64,000 nt of DNA from Prorocentrum cordatum. Taxonomy: Eukaryota; Sar; Dinophyceae; Prorocentrales; Prorocentraceae. The stretch is from the NCBI GenBank assembly GCA_963575745.1, contig CAUYUJ010003980.1, positions 447,643 through 511,642 on the forward strand, read 5' to 3'. Made by a program: the position numbers and the translations under genes. The notes beneath the pieces were generated by a model, which saw only the letters and a list, made by a program, of their open reading frames with translations, did not search any database and was not told the DNA's origin. Position 1 is the first letter of the stretch. The number at the start of each line of letters is the position of its first letter. Shown here piece by piece: positions 22,080 through 34,270 of this stretch.

Positions 22080-23100
22080 GGGGTTCCCTCGTCCAGAACA
22101 ACGCTTCGTGGGCCCATAGGGAGCTTCACCGAAGGCTCCAGTGGCGTTGCCCGCATGCGTCCGCCACACCCAGTACAGCGCTTCGTGGCCCCATAGGGAG
22201 CTCCACCGAAGGCCCCAGCGGCTGTGCCCGAATACGTCCGCCACACCCAGTACAGCGCTTCGTGGCCCCATAAGGAAATCCACCGAAGGCCTCAATGGCT
22301 GTGCCCGCATGCGTCCGCCACATCCAGCACAGCGCTTCGTGGCCCCATAGGAAGCTCCACCGAAGGCCCCAGTGGCTGCACTTGCATGCGGTTCCCACAC
22401 CCAGCACAGCGCTTCGTGGCCCCATGGGGAGCTCCACTGAAGGCCCCAGCGGCTGCACGCGCATGCGGTTCCCCCACCAACTGCAACGTTCCGTGGCCCT
22501 ATAAGGGGGCTCCACCGAAGGCCCCAGTGGCTGCACTCGCATGCGGTCCCCCCACCCAGCACAACGCTTCGTGGCCCCATAAGGATGCGGTTCCCCCACG
22601 TGGTACAGCGCGTCGTGGCCCCACAGGGGGCTCCACCGGAGGTCCCAGCGGCTGCACCTGCACGCGTTTCCCCCGCCCAGTACAGCGCTTCGTTGCCCCA
22701 TAGGGAGCTCCACCGAAGGCCCCAATGGCTGCACTCGCATGCGACCGCCCCACCCAGTACAGCGTTTCGGGGCCCATAAGGGAGCTCCACCGAAGGCCCC
22801 TGTGGCGGTGTCCGCATTCGCTTCCCCATCCAGGAAAGCGCTTCTCGGACCCATGGGGAGAGCTCCGACGAAGGCCCCACTGGCGGCCCCGCCCCATTGC
22901 GGCGCACCCCTCACAGGTTTCGCGGCCCCATAGCGAGTTCCGCGTAGAGCCCCGGAGGCAGCGCCCACATGGCGGCACCGCTCGACATCGGCGCACCCTT
23001 CGCATGCTTCATGACCCAATGGGGAGATTCCCCGAAGGCGATGCCCGCAACGACGGTACCCACAACTGCATATGATAGGGGTCCTTCGCCAGGATACTTT
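22080..23100 (+). repeat. Composite satellite, copy 2: about 11 units plus tail
   Basis: Units of about 77 bp read TTCGTGGCCCCATAGGGAGC, TCCACCGAAGGCCCC, AGTGGC, GCATGCG, CCACCCAGTACAGCGC. The last unit is the longer subtype (CGGCGCACCC). It ends in the tail module CCCACAACTGCATATGATAG followed by GGGTCCTTCGCCAGGATA at 23058-23098. No head module is seen at the left edge. The many 60-376-aa frames through it are repeat translations. Confidence 0.92.
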
Positions 23101-23678
23101 CGCGTGGCTGTGGTGGCCTCCTGACGAGCGAGGCGCTGCTCGACCTGATTGGGGAGGGAGTCAAAGCTGGACTTGACGGAGCCCTGCAGGGCGGACATGG
23201 CCGCCTGCACCCTGGCTATTCCCTCAGGACGACGAGCGTCACCACGGGAAAAAACGTTGCCAGCCACTGAAGTTTCAGTCGCGACGACGTTTGCCTTGGG
23301 ACAACGTTTGCCTAGGAACAGGAGGGTCACTCGCAGGAAAGAAGCCGTCGTCGTCTGCGAGCGCCTCAGCCGGGGACTGCGTGAAGTGATGGCCGTTGAT
23401 GGTGACGCCTGCGCCTTTGCCGCCTCGTTCTGCCCCTTTGCCGTCGAGGCTGGGGGCCTTTGATCTGGCGGTGGGGCATCAGAGGAGCTGTCGCACCAGA
23501 GTGCGATGGGGAAATCGGAGATACGAGAAAGTGCCCACCTAGATTTGACACCAGAGCGCCCTGTAAGAAGAGCTGCCGCATTCAAAAGGGGCCTGTCCCC
23601 ATCTTGAGCCACATTTCGACGGGCATCCTCCTCGTCCTGCTGCTTCCGCTCCTCCTCCCCCTCCCCCTTACTCCCCAA
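22911..23678 (-). CDS. Uncertain ORF between satellite copies, 255 aa
   Basis: An open minus frame spans the 580 bp between the tail of copy 2 and the head of copy 3. Residues about 150-195 (GIARVQAAMSALQGSVKSSF and following SLPNQVEQRLARQE) look like a coiled coil. The C-terminal part is translated from the satellite tail and unit, so any protein would be chimeric. No family recognised; it may be spacer that happens to be open. Confidence 0.25.
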   Translation of the reverse strand: MGSKGEGEEERKQQDEEDARRNVAQDGDRPLLNAAALLTGRSGVKSRWALSRISDFPIALWCDSSSDAPPPDQRPPASTAKGQNEAAKAQASPSTAITSRSPRLRRSQTTTASFLRVTLLFLGKRCPKANVVATETSVAGNVFSRGDARRPEGIARVQAAMSALQGSVKSSFDSLPNQVEQRLARQEATTATRKYPGEGPLSYAVVGTVVAGIAFGESPHWVMKHAKGAPMSSGAAMWALPPGLYAELAMGPRNL

Positions 23679-23680
23679 CC

Positions 23681-24703
23681 ATGATGTGGTGTCGGGTCCC
23701 TGTTTTTAAAGGACAGCGCCCCGCGTCGCCTCCTCCTCCTCCTCCTCCTCCTCCTCCTCCTCCTCCGCGCCCACCCCCAGCGAGCCTATGCTTTCCGCGC
23801 ATCGGCCAGTTCGGCACACTCTGTGCGCGCTTCGTGGCCCAATGGGGAGCTCCACCGCATTCGTCTGCCCCGCCCAGCACAACGCTTCGCGGCCCCATAG
23901 GGGGCTCCACCGGATGCCCCAGTGGCGACGATCGCAAGCGGCCGCCCCACCCAATACAACGGTTCGCCCCCATGGGGAACCCCGTCGAAGGCACCAGTGG
24001 CGACATTCGCACGCGTCCGCCCCGCCCACCACAGCGCTTCGTGGCCCCGTAGGGAGCTCCACTGGATGCCCCAATGACGACCTTCGCACGCGCCCACCCC
24101 ATCTTTTACAGCGCTTCGTGGCCACATGGGGAGCCCCACCACCGAATGCCCTGGTGGCGATGTTCGCATGCGCCCGCACCACCCAGCACAGCACTTCGAG
24201 GCCCCATAAGAAGATTCACCGAAGGCCGCTGTGGCGACGCTCGCATGCGTTAGCCCCACCCGGTACTCACTGCCGCGGCCCCACAAGAAGCTCCACCGAA
24301 GGCCTCAATAGCGGCGTTCGCATGCGCCCGCCCCATCCAGTACAGCGCTTCGTGGCCCCATAGGGAGCTCCACCGGAGGCCTCAGTGGCGGCGTTCGCAT
24401 GCGCCCGCACCACACAGTACAGCGCTTCGTGGCCCCGTAGGGAGCTTCACCGAAGGCCCCAGTGGCGACGCCCGCATGCGCCCGCCCAACCCAGCACAAC
24501 GCTTCTTGGCCCCATTGGGTCTCCACCGAAGGCCCCAATGACGACCTTCGCATGCGGCCCCCCCACCCAGTACAGCGCTTCGTGGCGCCATGGGGAGCTC
24601 CACCGAAGGCCCCAGTGGCGACCTTCGCATGCACACCCCACCCAGTACAACGCGTCGTGGCCCGAGGGGGGTGCCCCCCGAAGGCACCAGTGGCGACGTT
24701 CGC
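23681..24703 (+). repeat. Composite satellite, copy 3: head, CTC tract, about 11 units
   Basis: The head CCATGATGTGGTGTCGGGTC and GCGCCCCGCGTCGCC (23681-23730) is followed by (CTC)n at 23731-23766 and then 77-bp units. The array stops inside a unit at GTTCGC (24698-24703) and resumes in phase after the LINE insertion at 26095. Copies 3 and 4 were therefore one array. Confidence 0.92.
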
Positions 24704-26094
24704 CTGCGGAAGAAGAAGATGGTGAGTGAACCACATTGAACTATGATGTAGGCCCACAAAGGTAGCCTTAATCCAGAGAATAAAGGCGCTCAAGAGGACT
24801 GAACTGCATGATTTTCAAAGCCATCTCACAGGATGCCCTCATCAACATAGCACGTGCTTGGAGGGTGGGGGCCTGAGCGAGAACAAGCCGTCCGCTCTTG
24901 GACGTGACTTTGGAAACACTCGTCCAGAAGAGGGCGTCGAGAGCGAACTGCCTGGAGATGGCGCGCCGCTCGCTTGCGTAGAAAGGGCATTCACCCCACA
25001 GGAAGAGGGCCAGAGGTGTCCGCAGTTGGGACACGGGCGGCCCCTGCCTTCGCATCTCAGACGACACAGCTCCTGAAAGAAAAAGCCCAGCCGTACTCTG
25101 TCGCCCTGCCCTCGGACAAGGACGATCTCCACTTTGAAAACTTCTTGCTCGGCATCACTTCAACGTCCACCTCCTCGATGGACTCGGAATCGTGCCTGGT
25201 GCGTGTCACCGTCTGGAGACACCGTATTCTCGCAGTCAGCCTGGGAGCGTGATAAACTCTCTTGGCGTATCTCTCGTCCTGGGCAGAACGACTCCCAAAA
25301 CGAAAGGTCCCCGCAGGGCACAAGGATTGCACAGCTCGCAACACTCGGTGATCATCGATCGGCGAGATCTCCATCAGACAGTCACGAGCCTCCGATAAGT
25401 GGATGAACTTGACGCCCAGCTCGGCAGCATGTCTTTGCAGAGAGACGTCCAATAACTCACTCCACGTCAACCTGTGGTCCGTGATGCTGACGAAGGCCCG
25501 CAGGGCCGCTCCCAGCACTGGGTGTAACTGTATACGTTGGCACCACCATTGTCCATGGCACCACCACTTTGTTTTCGTGCGCACGATAGCCTTGTGCAGG
25601 AGTCGTGCGGCTGTGCTTGGTACAGGGGCGATAATCGGCGTCGCCAACAGCCAGAGAGGTCGTACGTATTAGATCGCCAGCCTCTCACGCACCAGAGAAG
25701 AGCCAGGTATAGATCCCAAAGTACTGATAGCAGCAAACACTTTGTCCCAGCCCCTCCTGGGGCCAATCGGATATTCCACATCAGTAGGTCGGCACGTCAC
25801 TCCAAGATGTTCCACCAGAGGTACAGGATCATCCGCAGAGTGCCAGACTTGCGTTTCTTCACGTTCTCTTTGAAACCAATGGCCTGGTCAAAGTTGGATG
25901 TGACCACGAGGTCATCGTTCACGAGGTCAGTCGAAATATTCGTGATCGAGCGATCGTCCATGTAGGCGATGCCATTGACATGTTGCCATGGGGCGAACTC
26001 CGCACATAGCGTGGCAGGTGCGAGAGCGTCTCCCTGGGGGAGGCCTCGCGTAGGCCGCACCGGTTGAACCAGCTGGCCATCCACGCTGAGGTTC
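24704..26094 (-). mobile_element. 5'-truncated LINE inserted in the satellite array
   Basis: The 1391-bp insert interrupts a satellite unit and is flanked by GTTCGC at 24698-24703 and 26095-26100, a 6-bp target duplication. The minus strand enters in mid reverse transcriptase: RPTRGLPQGDALAPATL, then NGIAYMDDRSI, the GLPQGD and Y-x-D-D boxes of LINE palms. After a frame change it reads VEHLGVTCRPTD, a typical post-palm stretch. Further minus frames at 25647-25057 and 25067-24768 would be thumb and downstream parts. The 5' part (endonuclease, fingers) is missing, as expected of abortive target-primed reverse transcription. The 3' end lies at 24704 and has no poly-A; it ends in TTCTTCTTCCGCAG. 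Frames are disrupted, so it is inactive. Confidence 0.8.
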
Positions 26095-27340
26095 GTTCGC
26101 ATGCGCCCGCCCCACCCAGTACAACGCGTCGTGGCCCGAGGGGGGGGCTCTACCGAAGGCCCAAATGGAGACGTTCGCATGCGTCCGCCCCACCCTGCAC
26201 CGCGTTTCGAGGCAATTTAAGGATTTCCGCCGACGGCCCCAATGGCAATGCTCACATGCGCCCGCCAGACCCAGCATAGCGCTTCCTGGCCCCATAGGGA
26301 GCTCCACCGAAGGCCCTAGTGGCGACGTTTGCATGTGCCCGCCCCACCCAGTACAGCGCTTCGTGGCCACATAGGGAGCTCCACCGAAGGCCTCAGTGGC
26401 GACGCTCGCATGCGCCCACTCCACCCAGTACAACGCTCCGTGGCCCCATAGGGAGCTCCACCGAAGGCCCTAGTGGCGACGTTTGCATGCGCCCACCCCA
26501 CCCAGTACAGCGCTTCGTGGCCGCCGATTCGTGGCCCCATAGGGAGTTCTGCCGAAGGCCCCAACGGCGACATTCGCCTGCGCCCCCCCCACCCAGCACA
26601 GCGATTCGCAGCCCCAGAAGGAAATTCACCAAAGGCCCCAGCGGCGACGTTCGCATGCGTCTCGTGGCCCCGTAGGGAGCTCCACCGAAAGCCCACGTGG
26701 CGACGTTGGCATGCGCCCGCCCCACCAAGAACAGCGCTGCATGGCCCCGTGGGGAGCTCCACCGAAGGCCGTACTAGCGACGTTCGCATGCGTCCGCACA
26801 GCCCAGTACAGCGCTTCGCGGCCCCATAGGGGTGCTCCGCCGAAGGCCCCAGTGGCGACGTTCGCATGCGTCCGCCCCACCCCGTACAGCATCTCGTGGC
26901 CTCACAAATAGCTCTACCGAAAGGCCCCAGTGGCGATATTTGCATGCGCCCGCCCCGACACGTACAGCGCTTCGTGGACCCATCGGGGAGCTCCGCCGAA
27001 GGCCCCAGGTTACGTTCGCACGAGCCCACCCCACCCAGTACAGCGCTTCGTGGCCCCAAAGGGAGATCCACCGAAGGCACCAGAGGCGACGTTCACACGC
27101 AACCGCCCCACCCAGCACAGCGCTTCCCATAGAGAGCTCCACCAAAGGCCTCAGTGGCGACGTTCGCATGCGTCCGCCCGCATCATGTCGGCGCACCCCT
27201 CACGCGTTTCATGGCCTGCGATGACCATGAGAGCAGAGGCGTTACCGCGTGCGCTATTCGGAGTTTGCGTGCCCCCTTCTTCGCTTCATCCGTTCGCAAT
27301 ACACGCAACTGCATATGGTTGGATCCCACGACAAACTCAT
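26095..27340 (+). repeat. Composite satellite, copy 3 continued: about 14 units plus tail
   Basis: Continues the array of 23681-24703 after the LINE. Units carry GCGACGTTCGCATGCGCCCG and GGGAGCTCCACCGAAGG. The last unit is the longer subtype (TCGGCGCACCCCTCACGCG, about 27187). The tail ACGCAACTGCATATGGTTGG lies near 27303-27324. Total original element about 2.3 kb without the LINE. Confidence 0.92.
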
Positions 27341-28087
27341 TGGTCTCCCTCTCCTCCGCTTCTTCTTTCTCCCCCGCCTGTTCCCCAAAGGGTTTCCACA
27401 ACGGCTGGGGGGAACACATGGTCCGATAGCTTGGCATAGCTCTGGCCACAACGTTCGGCCACATGGGCGATTCCCAAGAAGGCAGGGGGCGGCGGTGATT
27501 CGCCATAAACACCCTCGATTGTAAACACTAGCGAGGTGCTGTGCTGATGACGCCGGTACGAATTTAACTCGGGTGAGGTTCAGAACTACGAGCTGTGGCG
27601 GCCAATGTTGCTCTGTCGCGATGCCCCCCCGCCGCCAGAATTCCCACCAACATGTTTCAGGCGCGCGCTAAGATGGATTAGGTATCCGTGGATTTGGCGC
27701 GTGGTCACTGCCACACACGTAATCTGGTGACGGAGCGCGCCGATTATGCACAGAAGTGGAACACGCCATTAACCCACGCGCATTTATCCAGATGTGCGAT
27801 TCCTTGAATTGCTCATGATTAATTAGCTTGCCCATCGTTGCGCTGAAAATTCTGCTATTCATCACATCAATGATTGCATGGCTAGGGACTTGTTATTTTG
27901 TGATTCAATGTGCCTGCCTGCGCATCGGTTGACATATTATTCGCTGACATGTGGATCGCCGCTTACGGCCAGACAATGTTCGAGGCATCCTGTAGCGCTT
28001 CAAGAGCACAGCATGTGAGTGCAACGATATCGGAGCCGACGTCTGTATCACATGCTGAGGCCACCAATATGATTGCCATTGTAACTC
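27341..28087. other. No gene supported
   Basis: About 750 bp of lower-GC unique-looking sequence between two satellite elements. No frame has recognisable features. Confidence 0.4.
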
Positions 28088-29015
28088 CCAGCCGTCCTGT
28101 GGTGTTGGGTCTTCGTTTTGAAGAGACAGCGCCCCGCGTCTCTCTTCGTCTCCTCCTCCCTCTCCTCCCTCCTCCCATCCCTGCCTCTGTCCTCCGCATG
28201 TCCATGTCGGCACACCCGGCACACGTTGCGTGGCCCTACAGGGAGCTCCACCGAAGGCCCCATGGCGGGGGTCGCATGCCTAGCCCATTTCGGCACACCT
28301 GAGGCAGCTGGGCAGCACATTTCGTGGTCCCATAGGGAGCTCCACCTGAGGCAGCAGGGCACCAGGGGTGGGGGAGGGTCGCAGAGCGTCTCCCAGCCCA
28401 CTTCGGCACACCCCTCAAACGTTTCGTGGTCCCACAGGGAGCTCCACCTAAGACTCCAGTGGGTGCGTCCACATGCGGTCCCCGTCCATTTCGGCACACC
28501 CCTCACACGCTTCGTGTCCCCATAAGGAGCTTCACCGGAGGCCCCAATGCGTCCACACACGGCTCCCCGGCCACTTCGGCACGCCCCTCACACGCGTCGT
28601 GTCCTCATAGGGAGCTCCACCGAAGGCCCACTGGGTGCGTCCACATGCGGCTCCCCGCCCGTTCTGGCGCACCCCTCAGACGTTTCCTGGCCTGTTCGGG
28701 AGCTCTTACGGGGTGCCCGTACGTGTGAGTCCACATGCGACTCCCCGTCAATTTCGTCGCACACTCACACACTTCGTGGCCCCATAGGAAGCTCCACCTG
28801 AGGCCTCAGCGGGTGCGTCCACATGCGGTTCCCCTCCATTTCGGCGCATCTCTCATATGTCTCGTCCAGAGTGGGTGCGTCCACACACGGCTCCCCACCC
28901 ATTTCAGCACACCCCTGACAAGACTCGTAGCTCGTAGGAAGATACCCCTCCTTCGTCCCACCTGCCTTGCGGTACCCACACTTGCATACTGTATACGTGG
29001 ACCCTTCGCCAAGAT
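28088..29015 (+). repeat. Composite satellite, copy 4: complete head-to-tail
   Basis: The most complete short copy. Head 28088-28142 (CCGTCCTGTGGTGTTGGG, TCTTCGTTTTGAAGAGACAG, CGCCCCGCGTCTC); pyrimidine tract to about 28200; about seven diverged units of the longer subtype (TTCGGCACACCCCTCACACG, TTTCGTGGTCCC, AGGGAGCTCCACC); tail GGTACCCACACTTGCATACT and GACCCTTCGCCAAGATAA at 28974-29015. I could not define target duplications. Confidence 0.9.
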
Positions 29016-30195
29016 AATGTGCTGTGTTTCCCGTGGCACCACATCCTTTTGAAACGAACACGCGCGCCTCCCACCCGCGCGCTGCGGGCGAACGACCACA
29101 ACCAACAAACATATTCTCTTACTTCGCTGGGAAAAGGAAATGCGCCAGGTGTGCAGAAAAGCTAGCGTTGACAGCTGAGTTGAGGAAGCCAATGACCCTG
29201 CAGAACAAGTACGAACGAGGTCGCCACCGCCACATCCAGAAAAAGAGGGGGCCGCACTCAGTCATTGCACAACGTGGGCAGGCCTGCCGAAGGACGGCCG
29301 CGCTTGCCACCAACTGCCGGGCTTCGCTTGCCCCGTGTGGACGGAAAGCGCGGCTTGGACGTGGCCCGCGCTGCTGCTGCTGCTGCTCCCGCCGCTCCTG
29401 CTCTCCCTCCTCCTCCTCGTCCTTCGCTGCCCCTTCCTCCTCCTCTGACTACTGCCTGATCTCCGCTCCTCCGCCTACGCCTGTTCCTCCCCCCTGGCCC
29501 CACCCCCTCTCTGACAATCATCCCCCTCCTCACCCTCACTTCTGCCTCGGCTTCCCTCCCGCAAAAGGCAAAGAAAACCCGAGACCCGATCCTGCAATAT
29601 GTGGGGCACCAGCTTCTCGAAGATTTTCACCAGATGCAAGGCCCTGAGGAGGCAGCAGGCTGCCAACGCGTCGAAATCTCTCGTCAGAATCCGAAGCTTG
29701 CAAGGCTTGACCCGAAACGGTCGAGACAAGCACAGGAAGTGGCGCAACCTCCACCTCCAGTCTGCGACTTCCTGCTGCGAGCTCTGAGCCCGTTGCTACG
29801 AGCTCCTCGACCTTCGCCTCCTCCCCCCGCAGCTCATCGGCATTGGACAGCAAGAAACAACCAGCAGTGAGAGGCGCCGAGGGAATGACCCCGAGCCAGG
29901 CAGCAGCTCGAGCCGACCAACGCTGGCTGGTCGCCCCTGACCACGCCGAGGCTGATCAGGAACCCCTTTTCCTTCCCCTTCCAATGTTAAGTACACACAC
30001 CTGCTTTCCTCCTTCACAGCCCTGTACCAACGAGTGGTCGTAGATCAACGAGACACACCAATACACATTGCAACCCAAGCGTTCGACGATCGTACTCGAA
30101 CCAAGGCCGTGCTCTCCCGGATGAGGGGCGAGCCGGGGCAAGCAGTGACGACTGGAAAACACGCAAACAGGCAAATGAATCATGCGGTGCATTGA
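29016..30195. other. No gene confirmed
   Basis: A plus-strand stretch around 29560-29790 reads KKTRDPILQYVGHQLLEDFH and then QMQGPEEAAG, which could be a coding remnant, but no start, stop or domain fixes it. Ser/Pro-rich frames at 29390-29520 come from CTC/CCT-rich DNA. Confidence 0.25.
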
Positions 30196-30196
30196 C

Positions 30197-30227
<31 letters not shown>

Positions 30228-30557
30228 CAAACAACAAATGGAAAAGGAGAGAGAACAGCAACAAAAAGAGAGAACGAGAGAAACATAATCGGTACTCCCA
30301 CGCGTCGCATCCAGCGAACTGGGGAACAAAGCACAAGCAAAAAGGTGCTGGCGCAAGGGAGTGCCGCTGGAATCCAAAATCCGGAGCCCCATCCGCGCCA
30401 GAAGCCGGCAGCCCACCAGAGAAATGGCACAAGGAGAACCAGAAGCCCACCCACTGGAGCAAGGAGGGCAGAGACGAGAAACACGGCGAGGACGCCACAA
30501 GGGCCGGCCGGGCACGGCCCCAGAAGCGTAGCACAGCCGACACACACGCACACACGC

Positions 30558-30607
<50 letters not shown>

Positions 30608-30612
30608 TTTGG
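30196..30612. repeat. Short (GA)n and (CA)n microsatellites
   Basis: GA repeats at 30198-30228 and CA repeats at 30538-30604, with mixed sequence between. Confidence 0.88.
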
Positions 30613-30732
30613 CGGTCGCGGCCTCGAGCACAGCGTCGAGGCGGAGTGAAGTCGCAGCCAGTGCGCGTGCGGCCAGGCCCTCAGGCGGGGCGTTGGTGTT
30701 TTTGAATCCCATGCGCGCCCGCAGCAGCAAAC

Positions 30733-30920
30733 CATCCGGGCGTGGATGGCGGGGAGGTGGCACGCCGCCCAATGCTGGACCTCTCAAGGGGGACGTAGCG
30801 CGAGAGCGTGGCGGAGGAACATCATCATCCGGGCGTGGATGGCGGAGAGGTGACGCGCCGCCTGACGCTGGGCCTCTCAAGCGGGAACGTAGCACGAGGA
30901 CGTGGGACGGGAGAACACCT
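30733..30920. repeat. 93-bp tandem duplication
   Basis: CATCCGGGCGTGGATGGCGG starts at 30733 and 30826. Both copies continue with CGCCGCC, GCTGG, CCTCTCAAG, ACGTAGC. A weaker third relative (ACATGGATGGCGGGGAGG) is at about 31450. Confidence 0.85.
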
Positions 30921-31054
30921 GCCGAGCGACGGTGGAAGAATGGTGAGAGCAGGGGTACGCTGCGCACCGCAAGAGGTCTGGAGACCCCCTGCGGGGAATG
31001 GAATGACAGCCGCGTAAAGGGGGTAATGGAAGGTCCCGGAAGGCCGTCAAAGAG

Positions 31055-31266
31055 TGCCCACACAGACACACAGACACACAGACATACAGACACACACACA
31101 GACACACACACACACGCACAAACACACACACACACACACAAACACACACAACATATATATATACACAATATATACACGCATGCACACACGAACGCACGCA
31201 CGCATACACGCACGCACGCACGCACGCGGCCGGGGGCGAACAGCCATACGGGCGATCCATCACCCA

Positions 31267-31310
<44 letters not shown>
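31055..31310. repeat. (CA)n and (ACGC)n microsatellites
   Basis: CA-rich at 31060-31150 with a TATATATA patch, ACGC repeats at 31190-31226 and CA repeats at 31268-31305. Confidence 0.92.
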
Positions 31311-33840
31311 ATGTTCTGGCGTCGCGGCCCCGACCTCGGCGATGGGGCGTAGAAAGTCGAGTGCAAGCACCAGTAAGCGCGCGCTTACGCCTGGCCGAGC
31401 CCTCAGAGATCACTTAGGGTCTGGCAGCCGCCAGCAGCCACAATCATCTCGACATGGATGGCGGGGAGGGGCAGTGGTTGGACGAAATTACGGTGAGGTT
31501 GAAAGGTTACATAATCCACCCGGGACTGACAGCGGGGAGAGCAGGTAACCGAGTGTGGAGCGACAACGGAGAGAGCCAAGGAGCGAAGGCGGAGAGCGAA
31601 CTGCAGGCGGCAGAGCCGCAAAACGTCGCAGGCCTGAGGAGCTGCGAAAGCTGGCAAGCCCAGCTGCGCGTCGAAAACGGCGGCGGCCAGGGAGCGGCCC
31701 AGGCTGGCCCCCCCAGGAGGAGGGGGGGGAGCTGGGCAGGGGGGGGGACAAGGAGAGGGAGGGCGGAACCGACAGAAGGCGGATAGCGGCGGAGAGGTCC
31801 AGGGACCAAGAAGGACGGGGAGGCTGCAGCCGCAGCACGGGGGCCGCAGGGGGAGGGCCCTGCTGGGCAGGGGCCGAGGAGGCCGCAACGTCCCTTGCGG
31901 GAGGCACTGCGGCAACCGAAACCCTGTGGGGCCGGTTCGAGAAATGGTATACGCGCACGGGTGCTCACCACAGGCAGAGCTGGTCGTTGCGACAGGCGAG
32001 ATCCGGAACTGAAAAAGGAAGACGAGCCGTTGCCCTTTGGCACAAGGGGCTGGAGCCCGTGAACCACCACCCACCGTTCCAATCGCTCCCGAGGAGCAAG
32101 TGCCCGCCGTGCGAGGACAAGGGTCACGGGAGGGTTCCCAGGAGGGTCCCGGCAGGGGCGCAGGGGCCACAGGAGGGTTAGCAGATGCGCTCAGGGCAGG
32201 GGCGCTCAGGGGGCCAAGGCGCGACCGCATGACCCAATGGCCTCGAGGCACAGCGACGAGCCCAGGCGGGGAGGCCATCCGTGATAGAGAGCACAGGCAC
32301 CGTAGCGGGAGTCACCGTCGCCCACGCGAATTGTGCTGGTAGTTGGGGCGGGAGGCGGGCCGTGTCCTCTGGGCAGGTCCCTCCGCGCCCTCCGCCGCGG
32401 GGGGCACGTGGAGGAGAGGCGCCAGCCAGCAGGGTGAAGCCGAGGGAGGCAAAGAAACCCCCGAGCTTGGCACTGGAGTAGGCGTGTGGCGACGGATAGG
32501 TGGTGCCCTCCATGGTCGGCCCGCCCTTGGGCCGGTATCCCGCCCACATGCGCCACTCGACAGCAATAAAACGGTCACCAGGGGTGGTGCAACGGCGGCA
32601 GTGGAAGCGCAACCTTGTTAGCAAGGAGCCGCTGGATTTGAGCGTACTCAGCGTCGCCAGCCGATCCCGAGGAGGTGCCAGGCCCGTCAATGGCAAGGCG
32701 CGCGCTAGGGGGGCGAGTCGGGGCGCGCGGAGGTTCGCCTGCGTGGATTGCCCCTCGCGTCCTGGGTGGTGGGCCGGCTACCCGAGCCGATGGCGCCGCG
32801 GTCACGGCCAGCTCGGGTGCCCCCCGGTACCAAGGCGATTTCGTCGGCAGTCGTGGCCGCGGCGGCCCGGCCAGGAGCCGAAGCGCCGGGCGGCCCCCAA
32901 TGAACCCACCGCGGTGGGGAGACGCATGGAGGCGGGTTGGTGAGCGCCGGAGGACCTGCCGCGGGAAGCGGGCGCTGGAGACGCGCTGCCAGTGCCGATG
33001 GTAGCGCTGGAGCGTGCAGGCGCGCCAACGGCTTGGGAGCGGCGGCGGGGGCAACAGCCCCCCACTGAGGGGACTTGGACGCCCTCCTGGTGCCGATGAG
33101 CTCCGCCGCAAGGGTCCGCTTCTCGTCGTGGTCCTTGTGGCGCAAGGCCCTGGAGCCGCCCTGTGTCGAACGCATTGGAGAACGCTCCCATCAGGTGAGC
33201 TCCCTTAAGTTGGGATCATTGCGCAGGACTGGGTTCCCGCGCGGCGCAGCGTGGGAGAGGATTTGTTTCCACGCGCATGGGGGGCCCAGGGCGCCCCTAC
33301 TGTCGTTGACGCACTGGACGAGGTTGGCGGGTGCTGAGCGCGCGTCGTAGCCTCGAGGCAACCCAGGGGCAGAGACGTGCGTGGCAGGGTTGCTGTCGGA
33401 GCCATCGGCGAGTACCAAGAAGCTGCGGAGGAGCCGCGAAGGTTGAGTGGGGGTCCGTGGCTGCGGTGTGGTTGCGGCGGCGAACGGTGCGCGAGAGCCT
33501 AGCTTGTCGGAAGCCTAGTTGCACCCAACAGGCTCTCACGAGCGGAAGATCGCGCTGGGAGAGCACAGCAATGGGAGTGTCGGCAAAGCGGGCAAAGGGC
33601 AAGTCGGCAGGGGGCGCGGGGCCAGGCGGAATGTTGGCTGCGCCGCAGGGGGCCGCGCCCTGGGCGCCTGGGTTGTCCCTGGGAGGCGGAGAGCGAGGGG
33701 CGGAGCGGGAGCGCGTTGGGGAGCGTGGCGCGGCGCCTGGCTGGCCATCTCGGTCCTGGCCGCGGTCGTCGTCGGAAGTGGGGCCTTCGCTCTTGTCACC
33801 CCGCGACCTTGAGCGCCGAGAACCGCTGTGGTCCATCCAG
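31311..33840. other. GC-rich region, coding status unresolved
   Basis: About 2.5 kb of G-rich + strand. Overlapping open frames of 65-290 aa exist on both strands, mostly Pro/Ala/Arg/Gly-rich. The minus frame at 33175-32705 (156 aa, basic start MRSTQGGSRALRHKDHDEKR) is the most protein-like and could continue the minus-strand coding at 35.1-33.8 kb, but I see no motif or splice evidence. Confidence 0.25.
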
Positions 33841-33843
33841 GGC

Positions 33844-34270
33844 TCACCATGGGCCTGCAGAGTGACCAGGGTGGCGGAAGAGGGGGCGGAAAGATGCCCC
33901 CCACGATGACAAAAGATGCAGGAAGAGCGCCAGTAGATAGGCATCTGCGGCGTGCACATCGTTGAACCGCACTTTGGTGTCCCCGGCGGGGCCGTCCCCA
34001 AATAGGTCCCGAAGGAGGGGCCTCCAGACAAAGTGATTCGGACGCTGCTCAATTTTCCCTTTGCGGGAGGCGAGGCGCTTCCTGACGGTAGTGTTGGCCA
34101 GCCTGCGAAGTTTGTCTTCGGAGAGCTCGGGGAAGTTGGGCGGGGCCAGAGAGGCGCCGGGCGGGCCAGAGGCGGGAGCCCCCAGGGCCCACTGGCTGGG
34201 GTCGCGGACCTAGCTCTCGGGAAGGCCGTCGCGCCCGAGGAGCGGGCAACCGATGGAGATCCAGCATTCC
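33844..34270 (-). CDS. Hypothetical protein fragment
   Basis: An open minus frame ends at a TGA (33846-33844) and is closed upstream by a stop near 34275. Its central part reads PPNFPELSEDKLRRLANTTV, RKRLASRKGKIEQRPNHFVW, then RPLLRDLFGDGPAG, which looks like genuine folded, basic, helical protein. It lacks a start codon and probably continues the coding region just upstream (35067-34339) through an intron or frameshift; that piece ends with a similar LETHLAQLSSEALRRL helix. Family unknown. Neighbouring frames in the same DNA are less convincing. Confidence 0.4.
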
